The notes below the pieces were generated by a model that was not told the DNA's origin, did no database searches, and saw nothing but the letters and a program-made list of their open reading frames with translations. The translations under genes were made by a program, and so were the position numbers. This document shows, one piece after another, positions 16,157 to 25,800 of a DNA stretch of 60,238 nucleotides. The first letter of the stretch is position 1. Each line of letters starts with the position of its first letter. Origin of the DNA: Candidatus Poribacteria bacterium (GTDB lineage Bacteria; Poribacteria; WGA-4E; WGA-3G); NCBI GenBank assembly GCA_026710795.1, contig JAPOQK010000050.1, forward strand, positions 1-60,238, given 5' to 3'.

Positions 16157-18214
16157 CTATCTTCCCCCTCTGGGACCTCCACCGCCACCCATACGACGTA
16201 CAGTGGAAGCAGGATTCTGCATCATACGACGGAACATTTCACTACCCTGATTACCTCGTTGAAATCCACCAACGGCAACTACATCTCCCTCAGCGAGTCC
16301 TGATAGGATTTCAATCTTATCAAAACTACTTACACCAACAACAATAGATTGTGGTCGTCCGGGTTGTCCATCTTCACCAATTATTCTAACCATTTTCCTA
16401 CCGCGCATATCAAGCACTGCTTCGGTGGAAAGGGTGAGAATACCAGTTTTATTGATTGCTGATATTTGGACACTTGCATTCATACCCGGTTTGAGAAACG
16501 GTTTCTTAGGTGCTTCAGTTTCTGGTTCTGATTGTAGTTCTGGAATATTTAGTGTGCTCTCCGCAGGAGTTTCCACAAAAAATCCGCTGAAAGGGTTCCC
16601 CAAATCGGCTTCATCTTCAGCACCTACGATGGCATCAGAAGATTCAGCGGGTTGTTCTGAAGTAGATTCCTGCTGCTCAGATCCACGCTGTTCAGTGGAT
16701 TGCTGACCCTCTGCTTCACGTTGTTGACGCATTTCTCGGAATCGTTCACGTTGCTCATCGGTCATATCCCCTCTCGGTCCATCTTGCCATCTTCCCGCAC
16801 CTCTGCCTATCCTTTGGGGTGAACTGGATGCACCAACATTTTTCAATTCGGAGGTCACCTCAAATGTCGTGATGTTTTGAATAACCTGCCCCAGAGGTGC
16901 TATTTTCAAAACTTGCCCTTCAAACGGCATGTCTGGATATGCTTCAACTGTAATCGTTACAGGTTGTCCTATTTCCACTTTTCCGATGTCTGTTTCATCA
17001 ACTTCAGTCACAACATATACAGAATTCAAGTCTGCCATTGTTACTATCGTTTGTCCTTCTGAAGAAGCAAGAGATGATAGTCTTGATGTGATAACTTGAC
17101 CTTCTTCAACCCTTTTCTCAAGAACAGTACCAGAAATTGGTGCTCTTATGACGGTATCTTCAAATTCGATTTTTCGTAAGTCCCGTTGTCCCTGACTTCT
17201 CATGAGAGATGCTTCCGCACTTTGCAGGTCTCGTTTCTTTCTGTCAATCTGTTTCTGGTTGGTTAATGCTAACTTCAATGAGTCTTCGGCTTGCGTAACA
17301 CGTTGCTGCTGCAATTCAATATCCATATCACGTGTCGCTTCAGCTTCAATTTTTTCTTTGGCAACCTCTAATGAGAATTCAGCTTTTTTAATATCTGCTT
17401 GTGCCAATTCAAGTTCTACTTCACTGGCAGGTTGTTCAACAAGTTTCAACTGTTGCTGAGTAGACTCATATCGCGCCTTCGCAGAATTGTATTGTGCTTC
17501 AGAGGATTCATGCGCGGCTTCTGAGATGAGTTCCTTCCCAAACAGTTCAGTATTTCTTGCGTGTTCCTTTTCTGCCAAGTCAAGATTGACCTTCTCTTGT
17601 GTAACAGAAGATTGGGCACGTTTCTTATTTTCTTCACGCACTGTTTCAGATGTTAGCAATTTGTACCTAAGGTTTGCAATTTTAAGACTATTTTCAGAAT
17701 CTAACACACCACGTTTATTAGCAATTTTTTCAAGTCGGATCTGCTCCCTAATCTGTTCTAATTTTTTCTTTGCTTCTGCCAGAGATTCTCTCGCTTGTCG
17801 TATCTGAATTTCCGATTGTTCTCTCTGAAGTTGAATGTCAATTTCCGCCTGCTGAAAACGTGCCTGTGCAGCCTTCAAATCCGCTTCTGCTTGCTCTAAA
17901 CTAATCTGCACGTATGTTTTTTCAATCACGGCTATGATCTCGTCTTTTTCAACAAAATCTCCTGCGTCAACATTAAGTTCTAATATTTTACCACTTGCCT
18001 TTGAACTAATTTCAACAATATTCAACGGTTTGATAGTACCCGTTGCATCAATCGTCACAGCAATATCACCACGTTCTACTGTTGCAGTTTGTATTGCCGA
18101 TGCATCAGCAATGTTGTCACTCTTCGTTGCGAAAACCATACGTCCAACAACTACCGCTACTCCAACTACAAGTACAACTACACCAACGATTGCAATAACT
18201 TTCCACTTACCCAT
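16157..18214 (-). CDS. HlyD/MacA-type efflux adaptor with a Gln/Glu-rich insertion
   Basis: This is a periplasmic membrane-fusion protein. It has an N-terminal anchor (4-27), a barrel-sandwich half (ISSKASGKILELNVDAGD), a very long coiled-coil hairpin rich in Gln/Glu/Lys (about 95-350), and the second lipoyl half (VIRAPISGTVLEKRVEEGQ). A beta-barrel (VTEVDETDIGKVEIGQPV) and a membrane-proximal domain (MRGRKMVRIIGEDGQPGRP) follow. At 685 residues it is much longer than the usual 400-470. The excess is the coiled coil and a roughly 110-residue Gln/Glu/Ser-rich insertion (about 480-590, MTDEQRERFREMRQQREAEG). GGGGG near the start supports the ATG. It is upstream partner of the MacB-like permease. 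Confidence 0.87.
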   Translation of the reverse strand: MGKWKVIAIVGVVVLVVGVAVVVGRMVFATKSDNIADASAIQTATVERGDIAVTIDATGTIKPLNIVEISSKASGKILELNVDAGDFVEKDEIIAVIEKTYVQISLEQAEADLKAAQARFQQAEIDIQLQREQSEIQIRQARESLAEAKKKLEQIREQIRLEKIANKRGVLDSENSLKIANLRYKLLTSETVREENKKRAQSSVTQEKVNLDLAEKEHARNTELFGKELISEAAHESSEAQYNSAKARYESTQQQLKLVEQPASEVELELAQADIKKAEFSLEVAKEKIEAEATRDMDIELQQQRVTQAEDSLKLALTNQKQIDRKKRDLQSAEASLMRSQGQRDLRKIEFEDTVIRAPISGTVLEKRVEEGQVITSRLSSLASSEGQTIVTMADLNSVYVVTEVDETDIGKVEIGQPVTITVEAYPDMPFEGQVLKIAPLGQVIQNITTFEVTSELKNVGASSSPQRIGRGAGRWQDGPRGDMTDEQRERFREMRQQREAEGQQSTEQRGSEQQESTSEQPAESSDAIVGAEDEADLGNPFSGFFVETPAESTLNIPELQSEPETEAPKKPFLKPGMNASVQISAINKTGILTLSTEAVLDMRGRKMVRIIGEDGQPGRPQSIVVGVSSFDKIEILSGLAEGDVVAVGGFQRGNQGSEMFRRMMQNPASTVRRMGGGGGPRGGR

Positions 18215-18525
18215 CGGAATACCCCCTTATACATACCTAACTTATATAACATTACTTTCTTATTTTAGTCATTCCAGATAATTAAAAGTTCGCTTTTTAT
18301 CCAGTTTTGACCTGTAGTTTGGTAATGTGGATTGCTGTCAAATAGTTCTAATACTTTCACCTTTTTTACTGCATATACACTGCGTTATCCCTACGTTAGA
18401 GTCATTTAGCTTTAGGTTTTCTTGCGTTATTTTTCACGAAGGTTAATTATTCTTATGAGCAGATGTGATAAATCACACGATATCTGCTATACTTCACCTT
18501 AAAACTTAGCTCTTTGAGGTGAATA
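18215..18525. other. Divergent gap with a TGTGAT-AA-ATCACA palindrome
   Basis: There is no gene in this stretch. A perfect 14-bp palindrome, TGTGATAAATCACA, lies at 18464-18477, flanked by GCAGA (18459-18463) and TCTGC further out. It is 48 bp before the ISAs1 remnant and may be part of that element's end or an old operator. Promoters for the adaptor gene probably lie here but are not clear. Confidence 0.4.
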
Positions 18526-18861
18526 ATGACAAGAAGAAAATCTTCCCACTTGATAGATATGTTAGCAGAAATTCCATATCCTCGCAACAATAAAGGAAAA
18601 AGACATCCGTTGGTGTCCATTCTTGTCCTTGTCGTTATCGGTTTGATGTGTGGACATAAAGGATATACATCTATCGCTACTTGGTACGATCTCAATAGAG
18701 ATCCTCAAAACCTTTGATGTCAGTGAGAAAGACATCAAGTGATGGCTGCTTTGCGGAATACAGCATTGTTAGTTTTCCAATTGGCAGGGATAACGCGGAT
18801 CACTGATAAAATGAAATATCATGCTTCTAAACCTAAACTTGCAGTAAATCTCATAAAATGA
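18526..18861 (+). pseudogene. ISAs1-family transposase remnant with internal deletion
   Basis: The N-terminal 63 residues (LIDMLAEIPYPRNNKGKRHP, LVSILVLVVIGLMCGHKGY) match the start of ISAs1/DDE transposases, which usually read 'D-R--GK-YPL-S-L-L---A-L-G--G'. They stop at 18717. In the same frame, after two stops, 18727-18861 encodes RHQVMAALRNTALLVFQLAG ... ASKPKLAVNLIK, which matches the family's C-terminal end. The whole DDE catalytic middle (roughly 270 residues) is missing, so it cannot transpose. Clear terminal inverted repeats were not found. Confidence 0.75.
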
Positions 18862-18874
18862 AAATTCTCAAAAC

Positions 18875-19010
18875 TATGGTAAACATTGAAATTAAAGAGA
18901 CACATTTCTGTAGGAGCGATCTCCGAATCGCGACAAAACTCACTGATAGTCGGGAATCGGAGTTCCCTCCTACAACTCAAAATGTCCTATTAATTCCAAA
19001 GTTCACTATA
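18875..19010. mobile_element. MITE-like element, copy 2 (136 bp, inverted)
   Basis: The sequence begins TATGGTAAACATT and ends AAAGTTCACTATA, and it is the reverse complement of copy 1 along its length: same 136 bp, same interior GATAGTCGGGAATCGGAG. Its ends have diverged slightly from copy 1. It starts 13 bp after the ISAs1 remnant's last codon and ends 85 bp before the acyl-CoA synthetase start, so it may affect that promoter region. Confidence 0.75.
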
Positions 19011-19095
19011 AATAACTCTGGAACACGAACTGTATGACTTGACTGACATCACTTTATGTGTTAGAATATCCACAAAAAACAGGAGGGGAGACAAT

Positions 19096-20871
19096 ATGAC
19101 ACTAATATCTCTGTTTGAACAGGCAATTCAGAATTACGGCGATAAACCCGCATTAGCACATAAACCGAAAGGTGGCACATATCAAGATATATCTTATACT
19201 GAATTTGGAGAATCAGTAGATACTTTTAGCAGAGGTTTAACTGCGATAGGGGTGCAAAAAGGTGATAGAGTAGCCATCCTTTCAGAAAATCGTCCTGAAT
19301 GGGCAATCACTGACTTCGGTATCCTCAAAATAGGTGCGGTCAACGTGCCGATGTTTTCTACACTGACCGCTGCACAAGTTGGGTATATTCTCAAAGATTC
19401 TGGATCTAAAGTAATCTGTGTCTCTACCAAAGATCAGTTGGAGAAAGTAACTTCTATTCGCGATGAAGTACCATCACTTGAACATATTATAATCTATAAT
19501 GAACTTGATGATGAAGTGCCCGCAGGGGTAATCCAATTTGTGGATGTATGTAGTAAAGGGACTGAAACAGAGACACCTATAGATATTGATATAGATGAGA
19601 ACGATCTCGCGACGATAATCTATACCTCTGGTACGACAGGTAACCCAAAAGGTGTTATGCTGACACATGCGAATTTTATATCAAACTACAATGCTGCCAA
19701 ATCACTGATTGATGTCAATGAAACGGATGTGTTATTATCCTTCCTTCCGTTATCGCATGTCTTTGAACGTCTTGGGGGACATTATGTACCTTTGTTTTCT
19801 GGTGCAAAGGTAGCTTATGCTGAAAGCACATTCACTGTCGCACAAAATATGCAGGATGTTTCACCCACGGTAATGCTCAGTGTGCCGCGACTATATGAAA
19901 CTATGCACGACAGAGTATTGCGTGCTGTACAGGCAGGGTCATCCTTAAAACAAAAGATATTCCACTGGGGAGTATCAGTTGGCTCTACAGTGAGTTCAAA
20001 GATTCAACATGGCGAAAAACCTTCTGCGATATTGAAATTGAAACAGAGTATAGCAGATAAACTTGTTTTTGCGAAATTGAAGGCTGCGACGGGTGGTAGA
20101 CTTCGATTTTTCGTATCTGGTGGTGCAGCGTTACCGAAATCAATTGCTGAGTTCTTTCATGCAGCCGGTATTTTGATTCTGGAAGGATACGGTTTAACAG
20201 AAACTTCACCTATTATCAGTATGAACCACCCCGGAAAATGGAAATTTGGGACTGTCGGTGCACCTATCCCTGATATTGAAGTGAAAATCGCTGAAGATGG
20301 AGAGATAATAACCCGTGGACCTCACGTCATGAATGGTTATTTTAACAATGAAGAAGCAACCACAGAGGCAATTGATTCGGATGGATGGTTTCACACTGGG
20401 GATATTGGTATTATTGACGAGAACGGGTTTATCAAGATTACCGATCGCAAAAAGAATATTATTGTGCTATCCAATGGAAAGAATGTCGCACCACAACCGA
20501 TAGAAAGTCAATTAGTACAAAGCCCATTTATTACTCAGATAATATTGGTCGGAAATGAACGGAAGAATATTGCTGCACTGATTGTACCGAATTTTGATGC
20601 ACTCAAATCATGGGCAAAGGAGAACGGTATTGAGACAACCGACCTCCCAGAGATACTGAAAACACGTGAGGTGCAACAACTTATTCAGAGCCAGATTCGG
20701 GAACGGCTAACAGATTTTGCTGACTTTGAACAGGTCAGACGGTTTGCGCTGCTTGAAAAGGAATTCTCGCAAGAAGAAGATGAGATGACACCGACACTAA
20801 AGTTGAAGCGGAACGTTATTATAGAAAAGTATGGTGATGTTATAGAGGGTATGTATCCTGAGGAGTCGTAA
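19096..20871 (+). CDS. Long-chain fatty-acid-CoA ligase (AMP-forming)
   Basis: This is an ANL-superfamily adenylating enzyme that activates a fatty acid with ATP and loads it on CoA. Motifs, counted from the start at 19096, are the P-loop TIIYTSGTTGNPKGVML (about 175-191), HVFERLGGHY (long-chain type), EGYGLTETSP, GWFHTGDIG and RKKNIIVLSNGKNVAP with the catalytic Lys near the end. The start at 19096 is chosen because AGGAGGGGAG precedes it; an in-frame ATG 19 codons upstream lacks such a site. At 591 residues it matches the bacterial FAA1-like long-chain ligases. It is monocistronic and convergent with the toxin-antitoxin pair. Confidence 0.92.
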   Translation: MTLISLFEQAIQNYGDKPALAHKPKGGTYQDISYTEFGESVDTFSRGLTAIGVQKGDRVAILSENRPEWAITDFGILKIGAVNVPMFSTLTAAQVGYILKDSGSKVICVSTKDQLEKVTSIRDEVPSLEHIIIYNELDDEVPAGVIQFVDVCSKGTETETPIDIDIDENDLATIIYTSGTTGNPKGVMLTHANFISNYNAAKSLIDVNETDVLLSFLPLSHVFERLGGHYVPLFSGAKVAYAESTFTVAQNMQDVSPTVMLSVPRLYETMHDRVLRAVQAGSSLKQKIFHWGVSVGSTVSSKIQHGEKPSAILKLKQSIADKLVFAKLKAATGGRLRFFVSGGAALPKSIAEFFHAAGILILEGYGLTETSPIISMNHPGKWKFGTVGAPIPDIEVKIAEDGEIITRGPHVMNGYFNNEEATTEAIDSDGWFHTGDIGIIDENGFIKITDRKKNIIVLSNGKNVAPQPIESQLVQSPFITQIILVGNERKNIAALIVPNFDALKSWAKENGIETTDLPEILKTREVQQLIQSQIRERLTDFADFEQVRRFALLEKEFSQEEDEMTPTLKLKRNVIIEKYGDVIEGMYPEES

Positions 20872-20915
20872 TTAATGTGGGTTTGAAAGATGTGATTTAA
20901 TAAATAGATTTAGTA

Positions 20916-21314
20916 TTAATTTTCAGTTGAAATGTGCTGTTCATCAATTTTGAGAGTTGGATTTGCTATTCCAATCGCTACATCTGCAGTAATATCAATA
21001 TTAATATCATCTAAAGATGCAATAGAAAGACGGCATCCCAAAGCATTAAGAACGGTTCTAAGTGTGTTAATCCGTGGTGCTTCGGTGCTTGTTAACACAT
21101 CTGAGAGAACATCGATATCAATGTCGAATTTCTTTGCTACTTCGGCAATCCCTCCCTTCGCTTCAACAATACTCTCTAATGCTATCTGAATAACAGATGC
21201 ATTCCCATGGGTTTGATATTCTTCCATTATAGCTGAGAGGTATCCGCTCATATCTTCCTCTTCAGCAAGTTGTTCAATCATGAACTCTCGCCATGTTCCA
21301 TATATCTTAGTCAT
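20916..21314 (-). CDS. HigA/XRE-like antitoxin
   Basis: This is a 132-residue DNA-binding antitoxin. An N-terminal region (WREFMIEQLAEEEDMSGYLS) precedes the helix-turn-helix (GGIAEVAKKFDIDIDVLSDVL ... APRINTLRTVLNALGCRLS), as in the 'addiction module antidote' group. About 30 extra acidic and hydrophobic residues follow. GAGAGGATAA precedes the ATG. It overlaps the toxin stop by 8 bp, so the pair is translationally coupled. It should neutralise the toxin and repress the operon through the palindrome at 21730-21746. Confidence 0.85.
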   Translation of the reverse strand: MTKIYGTWREFMIEQLAEEEDMSGYLSAIMEEYQTHGNASVIQIALESIVEAKGGIAEVAKKFDIDIDVLSDVLTSTEAPRINTLRTVLNALGCRLSIASLDDINIDITADVAIGIANPTLKIDEQHISTEN

Positions 21315-21648
21315 TTATCCTCTCCTTATATTCTCTCCAATAGTTTTTCGCCTGTTCAATATCCCGATTCTGTGAAGACTTGTCACCACCGCAGAGTAAG
21401 AGAACGATTCTATTGTCTACTTCACCATAATAGATGCGATAACCTGGACCGAAGTCAAACTTTAGTTCCCAAACCCCGTCACCTACAGATTTATAGACAC
21501 CGAGGTTGCCAGTTTCAACAGAATCTATACGTGCTTGAATCCGATTTTTTGTCCTTGTATCCCGAATTGAATTGAACCATTCCATGAAAGGTTGGGGACC
21601 ACTTGGAATTTGATAAAAAATTATTGTTCGCGGATGAGCATCGCGCAT
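21307..21648 (-). CDS. HigB/RelE-family toxin (phage Gp49-like)
   Basis: A 113-residue RelE-superfamily mRNA interferase, expected to cut ribosome-bound mRNA. The family pattern is clear: PFMEWFNSIRDTRTKNRIQARIDSVETGN ... SVGDGVWELKFDFGPGYRIYYGEV ... IVLLLCGGDKSSQNRDIEQAKNYW. It precedes the antitoxin, the order typical of higBA. No Shine-Dalgarno is evident at the ATG. The other gene of the pair overlaps its stop. Confidence 0.88.
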   Translation of the reverse strand: MRDAHPRTIIFYQIPSGPQPFMEWFNSIRDTRTKNRIQARIDSVETGNLGVYKSVGDGVWELKFDFGPGYRIYYGEVDNRIVLLLCGGDKSSQNRDIEQAKNYWREYKERIND

Positions 21649-21716
21649 TGATGATTTTCACATGTTAATAAGCAACAAGTTCTATACAGAGTTATGCTGA
21701 TTAAGACCTACACAGA

Positions 21717-21754
21717 CTTGACATATAGTATCATGTTTATCATGATAAGTCAAG
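21717..21754 (-). promoter_or_regulatory. Promoter and operator of the toxin-antitoxin operon
   Basis: Reading the minus strand, TTGACT (21753-21748) and TACTAT (21730-21725) are separated by exactly 17 nt. The interval contains the inverted repeat ATCATG-N5-CATGAT (21730-21746), and an outer pair CTTGAC/GTCAAG (21717-21722, 21749-21754) frames it. A repressor bound there would block the promoter, fitting antitoxin autoregulation. It lies about 75 nt before the toxin start. Confidence 0.6.
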
Positions 21755-21832
21755 ATGTATGTAAAACGGGTTATACGATTCAGCGGTTTCATATTGTCTA
21801 AACCAATCTGCGACTATTCCATAGGAAAACAT

Positions 21833-22729
21833 CTAAGATGGTACAAGCACAGTAAGTCCGTGTTTGATAATCTCAATTGTGGCGGGAGTTTCGCACATCG
21901 GTTCGCCATCTGCGTATAGGGTAACTGGTGGGTCTGTTTGTATCTTTAAACTACGGGTCTGATGGATATTTACTGCAGGATGAAATAGGTGTCCTCCCCA
22001 GAAAAGCGTAACCATAAGCAGTAACACCGTAGACGATGCAACTTCTCGTATGATACAGACATCAAACACTCCATCATCATACCGTGCGTTTGGTACAATC
22101 TTAAATCCACCTCCGTAGCTGCTTGTGCTTCCTGTTGCAGCCAGTAGTATTGTTCCCTCATACACACCAAAATCACCTTCGATTCGGACAGATGGACACT
22201 TGTATTGAGAAAGTGTCGCAATAGCAGCGTAGACATAAGAGGCAGTTCCTGAAAATGGTGTATTTCGTGCTGCAGCACGGCGACTGACTTCTGTGTCGTA
22301 TCCACAAGTGGTAATCGTCGTAAAATAATGTTCTGTGCCCTTTTCTGAACGGACGTGTCCTAAGTCAATTTGCTTGGGTGTACCGGTTAATAGTGTTTGT
22401 ATGGCAGACTGCGGTTTTCGAGATATTTTTAAAGCAGTAGCCAAATCATTACCTCTACCACATGGCAGTATGCTCAATGTCACATCTGGAACTTTTGCAA
22501 TACCGTTGACAATCTCATGTAGTGTTCCATCACCCCCACAGGAAATCACCCACTTAATTCCATTTGCTATCGCTTCTTGGGCAAAACGTTTCGCATCTCC
22601 GGCACCATTTGTTAATTTGAGTTGTCCTTTATGGTTTGCTGCTGTAAGTGCGTCTTGTGCTTGTTCAGCAACGGATGTTGCTCTACCTTTGCCAGATACT
22701 GGATTTGCAATAATGATATAGTTATCCAT
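21833..22729 (-). CDS. Diacylglycerol-kinase-like lipid kinase (YegS/BmrU family)
   Basis: The nucleotide-binding fold is marked by IIANPVSGKGRA near the start, SCGGDGTLHEIVNGI (about 63-77) and ILPCGRGNDLATALKI. A second beta-sandwich domain ends DGVFDVCIIRE ... YADGEPMCETPATIEI, as in soluble bacterial lipid kinases. It would phosphorylate diacylglycerol, sphingosine or a related lipid using ATP. At 298 residues it is of normal length. No ribosome site is obvious. It stands alone between the toxin operon and the subtilase operon. Confidence 0.9.
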   Translation of the reverse strand: MDNYIIIANPVSGKGRATSVAEQAQDALTAANHKGQLKLTNGAGDAKRFAQEAIANGIKWVISCGGDGTLHEIVNGIAKVPDVTLSILPCGRGNDLATALKISRKPQSAIQTLLTGTPKQIDLGHVRSEKGTEHYFTTITTCGYDTEVSRRAAARNTPFSGTASYVYAAIATLSQYKCPSVRIEGDFGVYEGTILLAATGSTSSYGGGFKIVPNARYDDGVFDVCIIREVASSTVLLLMVTLFWGGHLFHPAVNIHQTRSLKIQTDPPVTLYADGEPMCETPATIEIIKHGLTVLVPS

Positions 22730-22843
22730 ATTAGTTAGGTTATGATTTTTAATTAAGATGTGAACATGAAATATGCGTTTTTCCTGCTATTAAGATAGTG
22801 TTTATTAGTTGGCGCGGTTAGGAAACAGTGAACGATCTCCTCA

Positions 22844-25800
22844 TCATTTTATCACAGCTATCTTCCCCACTTTTTTCTGTGTTTCAAATTCAAGCAGATA
22901 GATATAGATGCCGGTTGTTACATCTCCAACGTTGCCGTTGGTCAACCACCACTCTTTGCTGTTTCCATCGCTTTCGGTTACATCTATTTTTTCAAGTAAT
23001 TCTCCTTTAGGTGTGAAAAGTTGGATGCGTGTTCCGATTGGGACTCTATCAAAAGTAATTGCCCCGCTGTCTGCAAAGTCAGGACGAACAGGATTTGGAT
23101 AGACACGTAGTTGGCTAAAATCTTTTATATCAGTTTTAACATCATCTCTTTGGATTTCAACCTGACTGGTAGCAACTTGAATTTTGTTATCATCAATATC
23201 CGCCACATCAGATGCTGCGATCTCATATTGTTCGGTTGTAACAGCTATCAGTGAATCGAGTTTCTGTTTATCAAAAGCTAATAACGCGCGTGTTCCCATT
23301 CTATCACGGATTGCGGACATCGGCAACAATCCGCTAAGTTGATTCGGTTTCCGTAAGAGATACCGTCGTTCATCGCTAATAGTTGAATTCATTTGCCTAT
23401 CAAAGGTAACAATAATCCAATTAGGGGACAGATAGGTAGCACCCAGTATTTTTGGAGCAGTGCGTGGCGTTACAGATACTGGTTCGCTCTGTTCTGTTTC
23501 AATGCCCTTTTCGTCTGTCGCTGTAACACTATACCAATAGGTCGTATCTGTTTCAACAGTTCTATCTAAGTATCTGTCGGACGTGAGGTTACGAGCAATT
23601 ACTTCAAACTCATTGTTATCAGGTGCTTTTCTTTTTTCACCCTTCGCTCGATAGAGTGTAAAAACTGCAGGTGCCTGCGTATGTTTTGCTACCTCCCAAG
23701 TAACTTGAACCACTTTTGCTGTAAGGGGAGTGGCAGTAACATCCCATGGTGTAAGTACATCCACAGAATCGCTATCAGTTGCATAAGTAGATTCAATATA
23801 ACCCATACCTCTGTCAAGGTTAATGTAAGGTTCATGGAAACCGTTATTGTTAAGATCGGCAGCGAAGAGGGTAGGTGTTTCAGCGACTTTCTGGTGATAA
23901 ATAGGTATAAATACTTTTCCATCCCACTTCATAACATATAGGTTCGGTTGTGTAACGAGAACAAGTTCGTTATTATTATCTCCATCAAGATCTGCGATTA
24001 CCATGCTGTTTCCATTTAGTCGATAAGGGACAATTGCCTGTTCCCATAACATTCTATATTTTCCTGATGTGTATGTTAAGATTATGAATTTCCATATAGG
24101 AGAAACAGAAGGCACATCTGGAGGAGATACGGTGCCACCGACAACCAATTCCGGTGTACCATCTCCTGTCAAATCTCCAGAAACCAATAACTCAACATCA
24201 TCTATTTCAAGGTCATTTTGCCATTCAAGATTGAAACTGTCGTTGGTAGTACTGCCATATATAAATAGTTCACCTTCACTATCACCAAATACCATATCAA
24301 TGTTCCCGTCTGCATTGAAATCATCAATCACAAAGTTTTGAGCGAAGTTATTTTTCCCTTCTGTTTCATTGACCAATGCAGCAGTTCTGTCATATCGGTT
24401 ATCTCCTCTATTCTCAAAGATAAGTATACGGTTGTTATTGTTATCAATTCCAACAATTTCTTTTCTGCCATCTCTATCAAGATCCGCACTTTTTCCTACC
24501 GATATGAATGGTGTCTCCCACACAATTTGGGTAGGGTAACTATTATGCTTAACACTCTCTATCAAAAACGTTCTATCTTTGTCAGACGCGAGGATCTCCA
24601 GCAAACCGTCGTTGTCTGTGTCATCTATTGTCCACGGTTTGAAAGTATCTATATCAATCTCTGAATTCAGAATTTCATCAGAATCTGCAATCATGGCATT
24701 GCTTGATAAAGAGTGTACAAGCCTATAATGACCTGATGGGTCACGTTCATAAATAACCAGACTAAGAGGGGTGGTAAGTCCACCTGTTGATGCCTTAGAT
24801 AGTGAAGCACCGACAAGTTCAAGCAAACCATCCTGATCGAAGTCGGCAGAGACACTTGCGTAGTGGTGTGGAGAAAGACCAATCTCTTTTTCAATAAAAC
24901 CATTTGGTGATATAGCACCACCGACAACGTCAATGGTAAAATATTGTCCGTTGTTATCATTAACAGATTCTAATCCGACGGTGTTCTGTGCGGTAATGTA
25001 AAACTGGTATGTTCCTGCCTCTAATCCTAAAGAGAAAGAGTGTTCTTTGCCGAGTTCCCTCTCTTCAATAGAAGCAAAAGGAGAGATTCTGTCTATATGT
25101 CTATAATAGAAGGTGGATCGAGTCACATCGTCTGTTGCCCATGTAAAAATCGTAATTGATTCGTTTCCGTATAACGATTCAATTGCGGTAATAGAGGTAA
25201 TATCGGAAGGTGTTCGGTCTACGGTTACCACAACCTGATCGTGTGTTTGTGTGCCATCTCTTCCCGTGACGACGAGGCGGACAGTGTAAACGTCTTCTGG
25301 TACATTTGTGGTATCCCATACGACTAACTGCTCTGTGATTTTCTGTGCTGTTATGGTATCTGTAATTGGTTCAAATGAGGTGGGAATAGTAGAGCTACCA
25401 TAAAGCATCTGCCAATGTTCAAACTTATACCCACCTGCTGTACCGAAAAATGTGATTGTATGTGATCCACCACTATTTGTTTGGGGTGCATGGATACGTG
25501 CTTGTAAGACCCCACTTGCTAATAAAGCGCGTTCTGCATTGACGGTTCCAGCACCAGCAAGTTTCGGATCAGGTTCTTCAGTATCCTTGTCTAAAACAAT
25601 ATCAGTAGTGTTAATGAGGATCTGTCGAGTCTCTTCATTGGTAAGGGTAGGTCGTTTTGATTGCATCAATGCAGCAATACCAGCAATGTGAGGTGTTGCC
25701 ATAGAAGTGCCAGTAAGAGTACGGTAGTTATCACGGATTTGTGTGCTCAGAATAACATTTCCGGGTGCACCGATGTCAACAGATGCACCGAAATTTGATC

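Noticed and set aside
18464..18477. CRP-type site at the TGTGA/TCACA palindrome
   Set aside because: The half-sites are 4 nt apart, not the usual 6, and no target gene fits.
22335..22721. Antisense frame over the lipid-kinase gene, and similar frames over the subtilase and methyltransferases
   Set aside because: They are shadows of the real genes on the other strand.
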